Source of the DNA: Betaproteobacteria bacterium UBA2293
GTDB taxonomy: Bacteria; Pseudomonadota; Gammaproteobacteria; Burkholderiales; Rhodocyclaceae
Direction: 5' to 3'
Length of the DNA: 17,715 nucleotides
Assembly: GCA_002345845.1 (NCBI GenBank)
Contig: DDWF01000138.1
Coordinates: 1 to 17,715, forward strand
Below the pieces are notes generated by a model. The model worked only from the letters and a program-made list of their open reading frames with translations. It did no database searches and was not told the origin of the DNA. Made by a program: the position numbers and the translations under genes. Each line of letters starts with the position of its first letter. The stretch's first letter is position 1. Shown in pieces: positions 1 through 6,585 of this stretch.

Positions 1-464
1 TTGCTGAGGCCGGTCGAATGCGGCAGCGCCGGCGTGCGTTCGGGATCGTGGTAGAGCACGAACAGGCGGATCTGCGGCTTCGGTCCAATGATCGTGTCGT
101 GGCGGGCGGCCCACCAGCGCAACTGCAGGCTCCAGAGGACGGCATCAAGGGCCCCCGGGTGCGCCGGCGGCAGCGGCGGACGACTGGCCAGCGGCGGGGC
201 GATGCGAACAACGACCGGTTGCAGCACGCTTTTCCCGTAGCGGCGACTTTCGCTCTCGATCCATTGGCCGATCTCGGCGACGCTATCGGCGTCGAGCTGG
301 CCGACGTAGTGGGCGGTGGTCGGCGAATCGTCGGCGGCGATCGGGTAGAGGGCGACATGGATGCTGTGTTCCCAGGCAGTCAGCCGTGCCTGGCTGCGCC
401 AGGCGGTGAGACCGACCGTCGCCAGGACGATGAGCAGGAGGAGGATGCGGAATTTGCGCAACAT
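1..464 (-). CDS. Membrane-anchored hypothetical protein, 3' end outside window
   Basis: An open frame runs from an ATG at 464 to the window edge with no stop: 154 residues are visible and the C-terminus is missing. The N-terminus (MLRKFRILLLLIVLATVGLTAW) is a short basic stretch and one hydrophobic segment at about residues 5-21, so the protein is probably exported and anchored in the inner membrane. The rest is soluble, with Trp-rich (LQLRWWAARHD) and LFVLYHDPERTPALPHSTG stretches. I do not recognise a named family with certainty. The visible part resembles uncharacterised proteobacterial proteins that I think carry a zinc-peptidase motif further on, but that part is not in the window. It lies 39 bp after the preceding minus-strand gene, so it may belong to the AmmeMemoRadiSam operon. 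A TATAAT box just before its ATG also allows its own promoter. The coding call is strong because the reading is continuous and protein-like; the function is unknown. Confidence 0.75.
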   Translation of the reverse strand, partial: MLRKFRILLLLIVLATVGLTAWRSQARLTAWEHSIHVALYPIAADDSPTTAHYVGQLDADSVAEIGQWIESESRRYGKSVLQPVVVRIAPPLASRPPLPPAHPGALDAVLWSLQLRWWAARHDTIIGPKPQIRLFVLYHDPERTPALPHSTGLS

Positions 465-473
465 GCGCTGCGC

Positions 474-479
474 ATTATA
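474..479 (-). promoter_or_regulatory. TATAAT -10-like box, 9 bases before the ATG at 464
   Basis: On the minus strand the sequence reads CCTATAATGCGCAGCGC and then ATG. The hexamer is a perfect sigma-70 -10 match, but no convincing -35 is seen 16-18 bases upstream. A transcript starting at the usual distance would begin within a few bases of the start codon. No Shine-Dalgarno sequence is visible. Confidence 0.4.
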
Positions 480-503
480 GGCCCGCCTTTCGCGGAGTGC
501 CGT

Positions 504-1109
504 CTAGCTGGCGACTTCGCCGCGCAGATGCTTGCTCAGCCAGGCGGAGACGTGCACTGAGGCGTCCTCGCCGATCGCGAGAATCCGCTCCTCGCTGACG
601 GCGTTGAGGTATGTCCGGGCGCGCCGGTAGGCCGCCTTTTCCACGACGTCGGCGGCATCGAACAGCATCAGCAGCGGGGCGCGCAGCAGTTGCAGGGCTT
701 CCAGTCCGGCCCGGTCGATCAGGCCGCCGTGGCAGGCCAGGGCATGCACTTGCAGGTCGCGCCGGGCGGCGACACGGATCGCTGCCGGCGTCACCTCGCC
801 GGTGGCGAAGACGGCCAGGGGCAGATCGAGAGTGTCGCCGTCGTCGCGGATCAGATCGAGGATGTCGAGCAGGCGCTGGCTGAGGCGCGGCACATTTTGC
901 GCGGCATCGACGAAGTGGGTCTCCTGGGCGGTCAGCAACTCCATGCGCAGGATCGCGTAGTTGCGGGCGGCGAGGTTGGCGGCGATGACACTGTCGGCCA
1001 GGGCGTTATGGACACTGGCGACGAGCACCAGGCCGCGGGGGTGATCCGGTCGTTCGAGGTGGCCGTGCACGGAGCCGTGGGGCGTGCTCAGCGAGAAATA
1101 TCGATTCAT
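504..1109 (-). CDS. Dienelactone-hydrolase-like alpha/beta-hydrolase fold protein, probably catalytically degenerate
   Basis: The protein is 201 residues long. Its layout matches the small dienelactone hydrolase-like family, which elsewhere is often fused to phosphoribosyltransferase domains: an N-terminal strand LVLVASVHNALADS (about 27-40), a sheet/nucleophile-elbow region LAVFATGEVTPAA (98-110), HGGLIDRAGLEAL (127-139, cf. the family RGGRPDLAG), APLLMLFDAADVV (144-156) and a C-terminal AWLSKHL. At the elbow the family has a GxSxG-type Ser; here the sequence is F-A-T-G-E, so no Ser sits in the nucleophile position. The GAxHxF His motif near the C-terminus is not recognisable either. It may therefore be a pseudoenzyme or a binding protein. 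The start ATG overlaps the amrS stop as ATGA, which fixes it and implies translational coupling. The position just after amrS suggests a role linked to the AmmeMemoRadiSam set. The fold assignment is moderate and the role is inferred. Confidence 0.75.
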   Translation of the reverse strand: MNRYFSLSTPHGSVHGHLERPDHPRGLVLVASVHNALADSVIAANLAARNYAILRMELLTAQETHFVDAAQNVPRLSQRLLDILDLIRDDGDTLDLPLAVFATGEVTPAAIRVAARRDLQVHALACHGGLIDRAGLEALQLLRAPLLMLFDAADVVEKAAYRRARTYLNAVSEERILAIGEDASVHVSAWLSKHLRGEVAS

Positions 1110-2200
1110 GAGGCGAGGTGCACAGGGATGCGGCGGGCGCCGAAGGCCCGGCCGGCGTGGCCGAGTTGGCGAGCGAAGTGGCCGGCCAGCGGGGTGCGGC
1201 AGTGCGGGCAGCAGGCCTCGGGCGTTAGGTCGTAGCGGCGGATTTCGTACCAGTCGCGGACAATCAGTGGCGCCTGACAGTGGGTGCAGAAAGTGGTGCC
1301 GCCTTCCGCGTCATGGACGTTGCCGGTGTAGACATGATGCAGACCGGCGTCGCGGGCGATGCGCCGGGCCAGGCTGAGGGTGGCCGGCGGCGTCGGCGGT
1401 AGCTCGCTCATTTTCCAGTCGGGATGAAAGGCGGTGAAGTGCAGCGGCACGTCCGGCCCCAGTTCGCGGAACACCCAGGAGGAGAGTTCGCCGATTTCGG
1501 CCGGGCTGTCGTTTTGCCCGGGAATCAGCAGTGTGGTGATCTCCAGCCAGCAGTCAGTCTCGTGGTGGATCCAGGCGAGCATGTCGAGCACCGGCGCCAG
1601 CTTGGCGACGCACAGCTTCTTGTAGAAGTCCTCGGTGAAGGCCTTGAGGTCGACGTTGGTGGCATCCATCACGGCGAAAAACTCGCGGGCCGGGGCGCGG
1701 TGGATGTAGGCGGCGGTGACGGCGACGTTGCGGATGCCCTGTTCGCGGCAGGCGAGGGCGGTGTCGATGGCGTATTCGGCGAAGACCACCGGGTCGTTGT
1801 AGGTATAGGCCACGGCATCGGCGCCGTGGTCCTTGGCGGCGCTGGCGATGGCCTGCGGGCTGGCGCTGTCCATCAGGCTGTCCATGTCCTTCGACTTGGA
1901 AATGTCCCAGTTCTGGCAGAAGCGGCAGGCCAGGTTGCAGCCGGCGGTGCCGAAGGAGAGGATGCTGCTGCCCGGATAGAAGTGGTTGAGCGGTTTCTTC
2001 TCTATCGGGTCGAGGCAGAAGCCGGAAGAGCGGCCATAGGTGGTCAGCACCATCTGGCCATCAAGCATGCGGCGGACGAAACAGGCGCCGCGCTGGCCTT
2101 CGTGCAACTGGCAGTCGCGCGGACAGAGATCGCACTGGATGCGGCCGTCGGGCAGGGCATGCCACCAGCGGCCGGGATAATCCGATTCGGGAACATTCAT
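1106..2200 (-). CDS. amrS: AmmeMemoRadiSam system radical SAM enzyme
   Basis: A 364-residue radical SAM protein. The cluster-binding motif CNLACRFC lies at residues 88-95 (Cys88, Cys92, Cys95), preceded by the family's Cys-rich N-terminus (Cys23, Cys26, Cys30, Cys40) and followed by a zinc-ribbon-like C-terminus (CTHC and CCPHC pairs). The conserved stretch EKKPLNHFYPGS (67-78) is typical of AmrS and related PflA-like enzymes. The substrate of AmrS is not established to my knowledge. I placed the start at the ATG at 2200 rather than the upstream in-frame GTG at 2218 because an excellent AGGAGG lies 7 bases before it and the ATG overlaps the amrA stop as ATGA. It is co-transcribed with amrB and amrA upstream and the hydrolase-like gene downstream. 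Family identity is secure. Confidence 0.95.
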   Translation of the reverse strand: MNVPESDYPGRWWHALPDGRIQCDLCPRDCQLHEGQRGACFVRRMLDGQMVLTTYGRSSGFCLDPIEKKPLNHFYPGSSILSFGTAGCNLACRFCQNWDISKSKDMDSLMDSASPQAIASAAKDHGADAVAYTYNDPVVFAEYAIDTALACREQGIRNVAVTAAYIHRAPAREFFAVMDATNVDLKAFTEDFYKKLCVAKLAPVLDMLAWIHHETDCWLEITTLLIPGQNDSPAEIGELSSWVFRELGPDVPLHFTAFHPDWKMSELPPTPPATLSLARRIARDAGLHHVYTGNVHDAEGGTTFCTHCQAPLIVRDWYEIRRYDLTPEACCPHCRTPLAGHFARQLGHAGRAFGARRIPVHLAS

Positions 2201-2745
2201 GGTGCTACCTCCTGCCACTTTTTGACAGTGTAGCGTGCCAGTCGTGCCTCGGAGCTCCAGTAGTCGGCGCCGAGGCCGGCCTTGCGCTTGAGCTGGGCGA
2301 GGAAGGCGGCAGGTTCCGGCAACTGCTCCCAGACCTGCGGCAGGAAGGTGGCGCGGTGGCGGCCGGCGCTGAAGATGACGCCGTCGATGTACGGCCGCAA
2401 CTGGGCCAGGGCATCAGCCTCGTCGCGGCAATCCATGGCCTGCGCCGGGGTCAGCAGGGAGATTTCGATGCACGTGCGCGGCAGTTCATCGGCGCTCAGC
2501 GGCGGGAAGCGCGGGTCGCGGAAGGCGGCAGAAAGTGCATTGGCGCGCACATCCTCGGCCAGCGGGCGCCAGGCTTCCAGGCTGCCGATGCAGCCGCGCA
2601 AGTCGCCGCGCTGGGTCAGGGTGACGAAAGTGGCTGCCTTCTCGTGCCATTCCGGCCTTTCGGTGATCGGCTGCGACGGCAGGCCGAAGTGCTCACCGAT
2701 GGTGTTGCGGGCAAGGCGCAGCAGGCTGGCGCCGGTTTCATCCAT
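2197..2745 (-). CDS. amrA: AmmeMemoRadiSam system protein A (AMMECR1 domain)
   Basis: A 182-residue protein with a full AMMECR1 domain. The hallmark LRGCIG is at residues 49-54, preceded by FVTLTQRGD, and FRDPRFPPLSADEL and the IEISLLTP strand follow as in the family. This is the bacterial counterpart of human AMMECR1; its biochemical role is unknown. The start at 2745 (MDETGASLL) was chosen over a longer in-frame ATG at 2823, because the longer version adds an Arg-rich stretch absent from the family and overlaps amrB. It begins 2 bp after the amrB stop and ends in an ATGA overlap with amrS, so the three genes are almost certainly translated from one message. Its length is normal for a single-domain AMMECR1 protein. 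Confidence 0.95.
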   Translation of the reverse strand: MDETGASLLRLARNTIGEHFGLPSQPITERPEWHEKAATFVTLTQRGDLRGCIGSLEAWRPLAEDVRANALSAAFRDPRFPPLSADELPRTCIEISLLTPAQAMDCRDEADALAQLRPYIDGVIFSAGRHRATFLPQVWEQLPEPAAFLAQLKRKAGLGADYWSSEARLARYTVKKWQEVAP

Positions 2746-2747
2746 GG

Positions 2748-3545
2748 TCAGCGCTGTTGAAAGGCGAAAGCGGCATAGCCGACGACGCGCTCGCGGTCGC
2801 CGGCGGTGTCGCCGGAATTGCACAGGTCGATCAGCTGTGCCTGCAAGCCGCGCCGCCGGGCGGCAAGCAGCAGGCCGTTGATCGGATAGGCACCGCAGGC
2901 CTGTTCGGGCTGGATGCGGGCATCGAGGGCGAGGATGTGCTGGCAGGTGTTGCTGTCGACCTGCTGCGCGGTGGTGTAGGGCAGGAAGTGCGACAGGTCG
3001 GAGCTGATGACGATCAGTGTTTCGTCACCGCCCCACAGACAGTCGAGCACTTCGGCGACGGCTTCCGGCTCGGCGTTGCCTACGGCCAGCGGAATCAGCG
3101 TGAACTTGTCCAGGGCGCGCTGGAGGAAGGGCAGGTGCACTTCCAGCGAGTGTTCGAGGGCATGGGCGGCATCGCTGCGGCAGATTTGCGGCAGCTCATC
3201 GAGTTGGGCCATGGCCGATGCATCCAGCGGAATCGCTCCGAGCGGTGTGGCGAAAGCCCGGCAGCTGGGCAGGGCGAGACCACGGACGGCCAGACGATGG
3301 GTCGGGCCGAGCAGTACGACGCGGCGAATGCTGTCCCGCCACGGTGTCAGCGCAGCATAAATACGGGCGGCGGTTGGTCCGGAATAGACGTAGCCGGCGT
3401 GTGGCGCGATGATCGCTTTCGGCTGCGCCATGGCTACGGTCGGGGCATTGGTCAGCAGTTCGTCCACGGTGGCCTGCAGGGTCGCCGCGGCGCCGGGATA
3501 GAACATGCCGGCGACGGCTGGCGGACGGGTGTCGAGGGGGCTCAT
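2748..3545 (-). CDS. amrB: AmmeMemoRadiSam system protein B (Memo-like)
   Basis: A 265-residue Memo family protein, related to extradiol dioxygenases and to human MEMO1. The family N-terminus PAVAGMFYPG (9-18) and AIIAPHAGYVYSG (44-56) are clear. The metal-site equivalents are His49, His83 (LGPTHR) and Cys217 (ACGAYPINGLL), which match the human Memo ligands His49, His81 and Cys244. EVHLPFLQ with His137 and SSDLSHFLPY with His186 are the other family blocks, so all the metal-site residues are present. The start at 3545 (MSPLDTRPPAVAG) was chosen over the 29-residue longer frame because that extension is Cys/Pro-rich, unlike the family, and would overlap the upstream gene. Only 4 bp separate it from the DUF4010 gene and 2 bp from amrA, so it sits inside one operon. 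Confidence 0.95.
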   Translation of the reverse strand: MSPLDTRPPAVAGMFYPGAAATLQATVDELLTNAPTVAMAQPKAIIAPHAGYVYSGPTAARIYAALTPWRDSIRRVVLLGPTHRLAVRGLALPSCRAFATPLGAIPLDASAMAQLDELPQICRSDAAHALEHSLEVHLPFLQRALDKFTLIPLAVGNAEPEAVAEVLDCLWGGDETLIVISSDLSHFLPYTTAQQVDSNTCQHILALDARIQPEQACGAYPINGLLLAARRRGLQAQLIDLCNSGDTAGDRERVVGYAAFAFQQR

Positions 3546-3549
3546 GGCA

Positions 3550-4806
3550 TCACACCAGCAGGAGACCGATGGCGAGGCCGGAACCGATGGCGAGCAGGCC
3601 GGGCAACGCGTGACGGGCCAGATTGCTGCCACCGATGCTGAGCACCAGGCCGATCTTGAAGATCAGGTTGGCGAGCAGGGCGATGGCGACGGCGACCACG
3701 GCGTCGGCGTAGAGCACACGCTCGAGATTGAACATGCGCAGCGTGGACAGCACGCTGGCGTCGGCGTCGGTCAGGCCGGACACCAGGGCGACGATGAAGA
3801 GGCCGCTGTTGCCGGCGATATCCTGCAGCCAAGCGGCAGCAAGCAGGACAATGGCGTAAAGCAGGCCGAAGGAGATGGCCGTCTTCAGTTCGGTCGGGTT
3901 CTTGACGTCGGGCAATGGCAGGTCGCCGGCGGCGCTGAGCGTCTTCCAGCCGTACAGCGACATGACCACGCCGGGGACGATGCCGCAGGCGAAGACGATG
4001 GCGATCGGGCCGATCAGTCTAGGAGCGACGATGCCGGCAATGACGCCGAGGCGGACCATGACCATGACGTTGGCAATGAGGATGACGATCGCCGACATGC
4101 GCACCAGATGGCTGTGCTCGGCGGCATGGCGGGAGAACATCATGGTCGTTGCCGTCGATGAGGCGAGGCCGCCGAAAATGCCGAGCAGGGCGGCACCATG
4201 GCGGGCGCCGATGATGCGCAAAGCGAGGTAGCCGGCCAGCGCCAGGCCGGAGATCAGCACCACCATCCACCACACCTGGCGCGGATTGATCGCGTCGTAG
4301 GGGCCGAAGTTCTCGTTCGGCAGAATCGGCAAAATGACCAGCGAGAGCACGGCGAACTGCAGGATGGAATTGAGATCCTTGGGCGTTGTCCGTTCGCTGA
4401 ACTGCTTCAGTTCGGCCTTGAAGTAGAGCAGCACGGTCGTCGTGATGGCCAGCATCACCGCCAGCGTCGCGTAGCCCATCCAGACGGCGGCACCCAGTCC
4501 GTAGGTGATGATGATCGCCGCCTCCGAAGTGAAGCCGCGGTATTGCTCTTCCTGCTGTGAGGAAAAGTTTGAAGCAACCATGGCGGCGGCGATGACCACC
4601 AGGCCGACGGCAAGCAACCAGGGCGCACCGCTTTTCTCGCCCAGCATGGCGAACAGGCAGCCAAGCATCGAGACCAGCGAGAAGGTGCGCAGGCCGGCAG
4701 CGGAGTCCGGGCGTCGTTCGCGCTCCATGCCGATCAGCAGGCCGATGCCTAGCGCCGTGGCAAATGCTTCAACCGGAACGGCCAGTTCGGGGACGACGAA
4801 ACTCAT
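3550..4806 (-). CDS. MgtC/SapB-DUF4010 family integral membrane protein
   Basis: A 418-residue, strongly hydrophobic protein. The N-terminal MgtC/SapB-like block carries ATALGIGLLIGMERERR (about 17-33) and a first set of membrane helices to about residue 150. The C-terminal DUF4010 block carries GGLASSTATTMMFS and VSGLTDADASVLS, both typical signatures. I expect about 12 membrane segments in the inner membrane. The substrate is unknown; MgtC relatives are linked to Mg2+ and acid stress in other bacteria, which does not prove a transport role here. The ATG at 4806 is preceded by AGAGGAAAGG, a good ribosome site; the longer frame upstream would read back through the divergent ispD. It is the first gene of the minus-strand operon, 4 bp before amrB, which hints at a functional link with that set. 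Confidence 0.9.
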   Translation of the reverse strand: MSFVVPELAVPVEAFATALGIGLLIGMERERRPDSAAGLRTFSLVSMLGCLFAMLGEKSGAPWLLAVGLVVIAAAMVASNFSSQQEEQYRGFTSEAAIIITYGLGAAVWMGYATLAVMLAITTTVLLYFKAELKQFSERTTPKDLNSILQFAVLSLVILPILPNENFGPYDAINPRQVWWMVVLISGLALAGYLALRIIGARHGAALLGIFGGLASSTATTMMFSRHAAEHSHLVRMSAIVILIANVMVMVRLGVIAGIVAPRLIGPIAIVFACGIVPGVVMSLYGWKTLSAAGDLPLPDVKNPTELKTAISFGLLYAIVLLAAAWLQDIAGNSGLFIVALVSGLTDADASVLSTLRMFNLERVLYADAVVAVAIALLANLIFKIGLVLSIGGSNLARHALPGLLAIGSGLAIGLLLV

Positions 4807-4835
4807 GCCTTTCCTCTCTTCTCCTTGTTCTTCGT

Positions 4836-4841
4836 TAAAAT
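4836..4841 (+). promoter_or_regulatory. TAAAAT -10-like box, 6 bases before ispD ATG
   Basis: The 41-bp spacer between the divergent DUF4010 gene and ispD ends in GTTAAAATTAAGCC and then the ispD ATG at 4848. TAAAAT fits a sigma-70 -10. A start at the usual 6-8 bases downstream would fall on or next to the A of ATG. There is no ribosome site on the ispD side and no good -35. The minus-strand gene has a clear ribosome site in the same spacer. Confidence 0.4.
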
Positions 4842-4847
4842 TAAGCC

Positions 4848-5534
4848 ATGCCACGCCATTACGCAATCGTTCCCGCTGCCGGCAGCGGTTCCCGCTTCGG
4901 CGCCGAGAAGCCGAAACAGTATCTTGACCTGCTCGGCCGGCCGCTGATCTTCCATACACTGGCTGCGCTGGTCGCCTGTCCCGACATCGAACGGGTGTGG
5001 GTGGTGCTGGCGCCGGACGATCCCTGGTGGCACCGCTACGACTGGTCGGAACTCGGCGCCAAGCTGGAGACCGTCGCCTGCGGCGGCGCCACGCGGGCGG
5101 AGAGCGTCGGTAACGGCCTGCGGGCAGCGGCCATGGTCGCCGCCGACGATGACTGGATCCTGGTGCATGACGCCGCCCGGCCGTGCGTTGACCAGACCAT
5201 GCTGGCGGCGCTGTTCGACGAACTGGCCAACGATCCGGTCGGCGGCATCCTCGCCGTGCCGGTCGCCGACACTCTGAAACGGGCCGACGGCGAGCAGCGG
5301 GTGGCCGCCACCGAGCCGCGCGACGGTCTTTGGCAGGCGCAGACGCCGCAGATGTTTCGTTACGGTCTGCTGTGTGCGGCGCTGGACAACAGCCGGGCAG
5401 TCACTGACGAAGCCGGCGCCGTCGAGGCGATGGGCCTGAAACCGAAACTGGTGCGCGGCGACGCGACCAATCTGAAAGTCACCTATCCGGCCGACCTGGC
5501 GCTGGCCGCGATGATCCTGAGGGCACGCAAATGA
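4848..5534 (+). CDS. ispD: 2-C-methyl-D-erythritol 4-phosphate cytidylyltransferase
   Basis: A 228-residue enzyme of the MEP isoprenoid pathway that transfers CMP from CTP to methylerythritol 4-phosphate in the cytoplasm. The nucleotide-binding loop [17 protein letters not shown] spans residues 9-25, with Arg16 and Lys23 in the places of the catalytic basic residues. Further family blocks are [40 protein letters not shown] and [12 protein letters not shown]. The length is normal. The ATG at 4848 gives the expected short N-terminus ([12 protein letters not shown]), although no Shine-Dalgarno sequence precedes it. Its last codons overlap ispF as ATGA. It is divergent from the DUF4010 operon across only 41 bp. 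Confidence 0.97.
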   Translation: MPRHYAIVPAAGSGSRFGAEKPKQYLDLLGRPLIFHTLAALVACPDIERVWVVLAPDDPWWHRYDWSELGAKLETVACGGATRAESVGNGLRAAAMVAADDDWILVHDAARPCVDQTMLAALFDELANDPVGGILAVPVADTLKRADGEQRVAATEPRDGLWQAQTPQMFRYGLLCAALDNSRAVTDEAGAVEAMGLKPKLVRGDATNLKVTYPADLALAAMILRARK

Positions 5535-6013
5535 CAATCCGGGTGGGACAGGGCTACGATGTGCATCGGCTGGTCGAAGGCCGCAAGCTGATTCTCGGCG
5601 GCGTCGACATTCCGCATCCGACCGGCCTGCTCGGCCATTCGGATGCCGACGCGTTGCTGCACGCGATCACCGATGCGCTGCTCGGCGCTGTGGCGCTGGG
5701 TGACATCGGCCGCCATTTTCCCGACACCGATCCGCGCTACGCCGGCGCCGACAGCCGCGTGCTGTTGCGCGGCGCCGTCGCGCTGCTGGCCGAACGCGGC
5801 TGGCGGCCGATCAATGTCGATGCGACGCTGATCGCGCAGCGACCGAAGCTGGCGCCGCACGCCGCGGCGATGGTCGCCAATGTCGCCGCCGATCTCGGCA
5901 TCACCAGCGATTGCGTCAATATCAAGGGCAAGACCAACGAGCAGCTCGGCTACCTGGGCCGCGAGGAAGCCATCGAGGCGCAGGCGGTGGTGCTCGTCGA
6001 ACGCGGTGCCTGA
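5531..6013 (+). CDS. ispF: 2-C-methyl-D-erythritol 2,4-cyclodiphosphate synthase
   Basis: A 160-residue protein of normal length for IspF, which cyclises CDP-methylerythritol 2-phosphate in the MEP pathway as a homotrimer with one zinc per site. The zinc ligands are visible as Asp10 and His12 (GQGYDVHRL) and His44 ([15 protein letters not shown]). [12 protein letters not shown] and the C-terminal [13 protein letters not shown] block are also present. The ATG at 5531 overlaps the ispD stop (ATGA), the usual arrangement in proteobacteria where the two genes are neighbours, and this fixes the start. Its 3' end overlaps the start of thpR. Confidence 0.98.
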   Translation: MTIRVGQGYDVHRLVEGRKLILGGVDIPHPTGLLGHSDADALLHAITDALLGAVALGDIGRHFPDTDPRYAGADSRVLLRGAVALLAERGWRPINVDATLIAQRPKLAPHAAAMVANVAADLGITSDCVNIKGKTNEQLGYLGREEAIEAQAVVLVERGA

Positions 6014-6575
6014 GAGGCCTGTCCCGGTTCCGGCGACGCGGCGACTGTTTTTCGCGCTGTGGCCGGACGCCGGGTTGGCCAACAACCTGTCGGAAGTTGC
6101 AACTGCGGCGGCAGAGCATTTCGGTGGCCGCCCGACGCGGCGCGAGACGCTGCACCTGACCCTGGCCTTTCTCGGTGATGTCGCCGAAACCAGCCTGCCG
6201 GACATCATCGCCGCCGGCCATCGGGTTGTCGCCGCGCCCTTTTCGCTGACCATCGACCGCCTCGGCTACTGGCCTCACAACCGCTTGCTGTGGGCCGGTT
6301 GCGCGCCGCTTGCCGGCCTCGAGCAGCTGCACGGCAAACTGCGGTTGGCGCTGGCCGAAGCCGGGCTGGCGCCACCTGGGCGCCAGGCGTCGTTCACGCC
6401 GCATCTGACCCTGGTGCGCAAACTGCTGGCCGATACACCGGCAGAGGCCGTCAGCTGCTTTCCGCTCGGCGATCTGACTGAATGGCACTGCGCGAGTTTT
6501 CGTCTGGTCCAGTCGCGGCTGACGGCGAGCGGTTCCCGCTACGAGACGCTCGCCGAGTTCACGCTGACGGTCTGA
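6006..6575 (+). CDS. thpR: RNA 2',3'-cyclic phosphodiesterase (2'-5' RNA ligase family)
   Basis: A 189-residue member of the 2H phosphoesterase superfamily. The two catalytic motifs are both present and intact: HLTL at residues 50-53 ([13 protein letters not shown]) and HLTL at 133-136 ([10 protein letters not shown]). The N-terminal [10 protein letters not shown] is typical of ThpR/LigT. The family hydrolyses 2',3'-cyclic phosphate ends of RNA and can join 2'-5' ends in vitro; the cellular substrate is unclear. No ATG exists near the expected N-terminus. I take the GTG at 6006, which overlaps the ispF stop by 8 bp and gives a sensible [18 protein letters not shown] start. It ends 6 bp short of the convergent envZ stop. 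Confidence 0.88.
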   Translation: MPERPVPVPATRRLFFALWPDAGLANNLSEVATAAAEHFGGRPTRRETLHLTLAFLGDVAETSLPDIIAAGHRVVAAPFSLTIDRLGYWPHNRLLWAGCAPLAGLEQLHGKLRLALAEAGLAPPGRQASFTPHLTLVRKLLADTPAEAVSCFPLGDLTEWHCASFRLVQSRLTASGSRYETLAEFTLTV

Positions 6576-6585
6576 GCCGGCTCAG
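6572..6585. repeat. 14-bp palindrome containing both convergent stop codons
   Basis: CTGAGCCGGCTCAG is a perfect palindrome. It contains the thpR stop (TGA, 6573-6575) and, on the other strand, the envZ stop (TGA, 6584-6582). No T-run follows on either side, so it is not a classical intrinsic terminator, though an RNA hairpin could form from either strand. Confidence 0.6.

Noticed and set aside
18..560. A 180-codon plus-strand frame at the left edge.
   Set aside because: It is opposite the membrane-anchored protein at 1-464, whose signal-anchor and start make better sense.
1424..2233. A 269-codon plus-strand frame opposite amrS.
   Set aside because: It is antisense to a motif-complete radical SAM gene. 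The Gly/Ala/Val-rich product is typical of a shadow frame.
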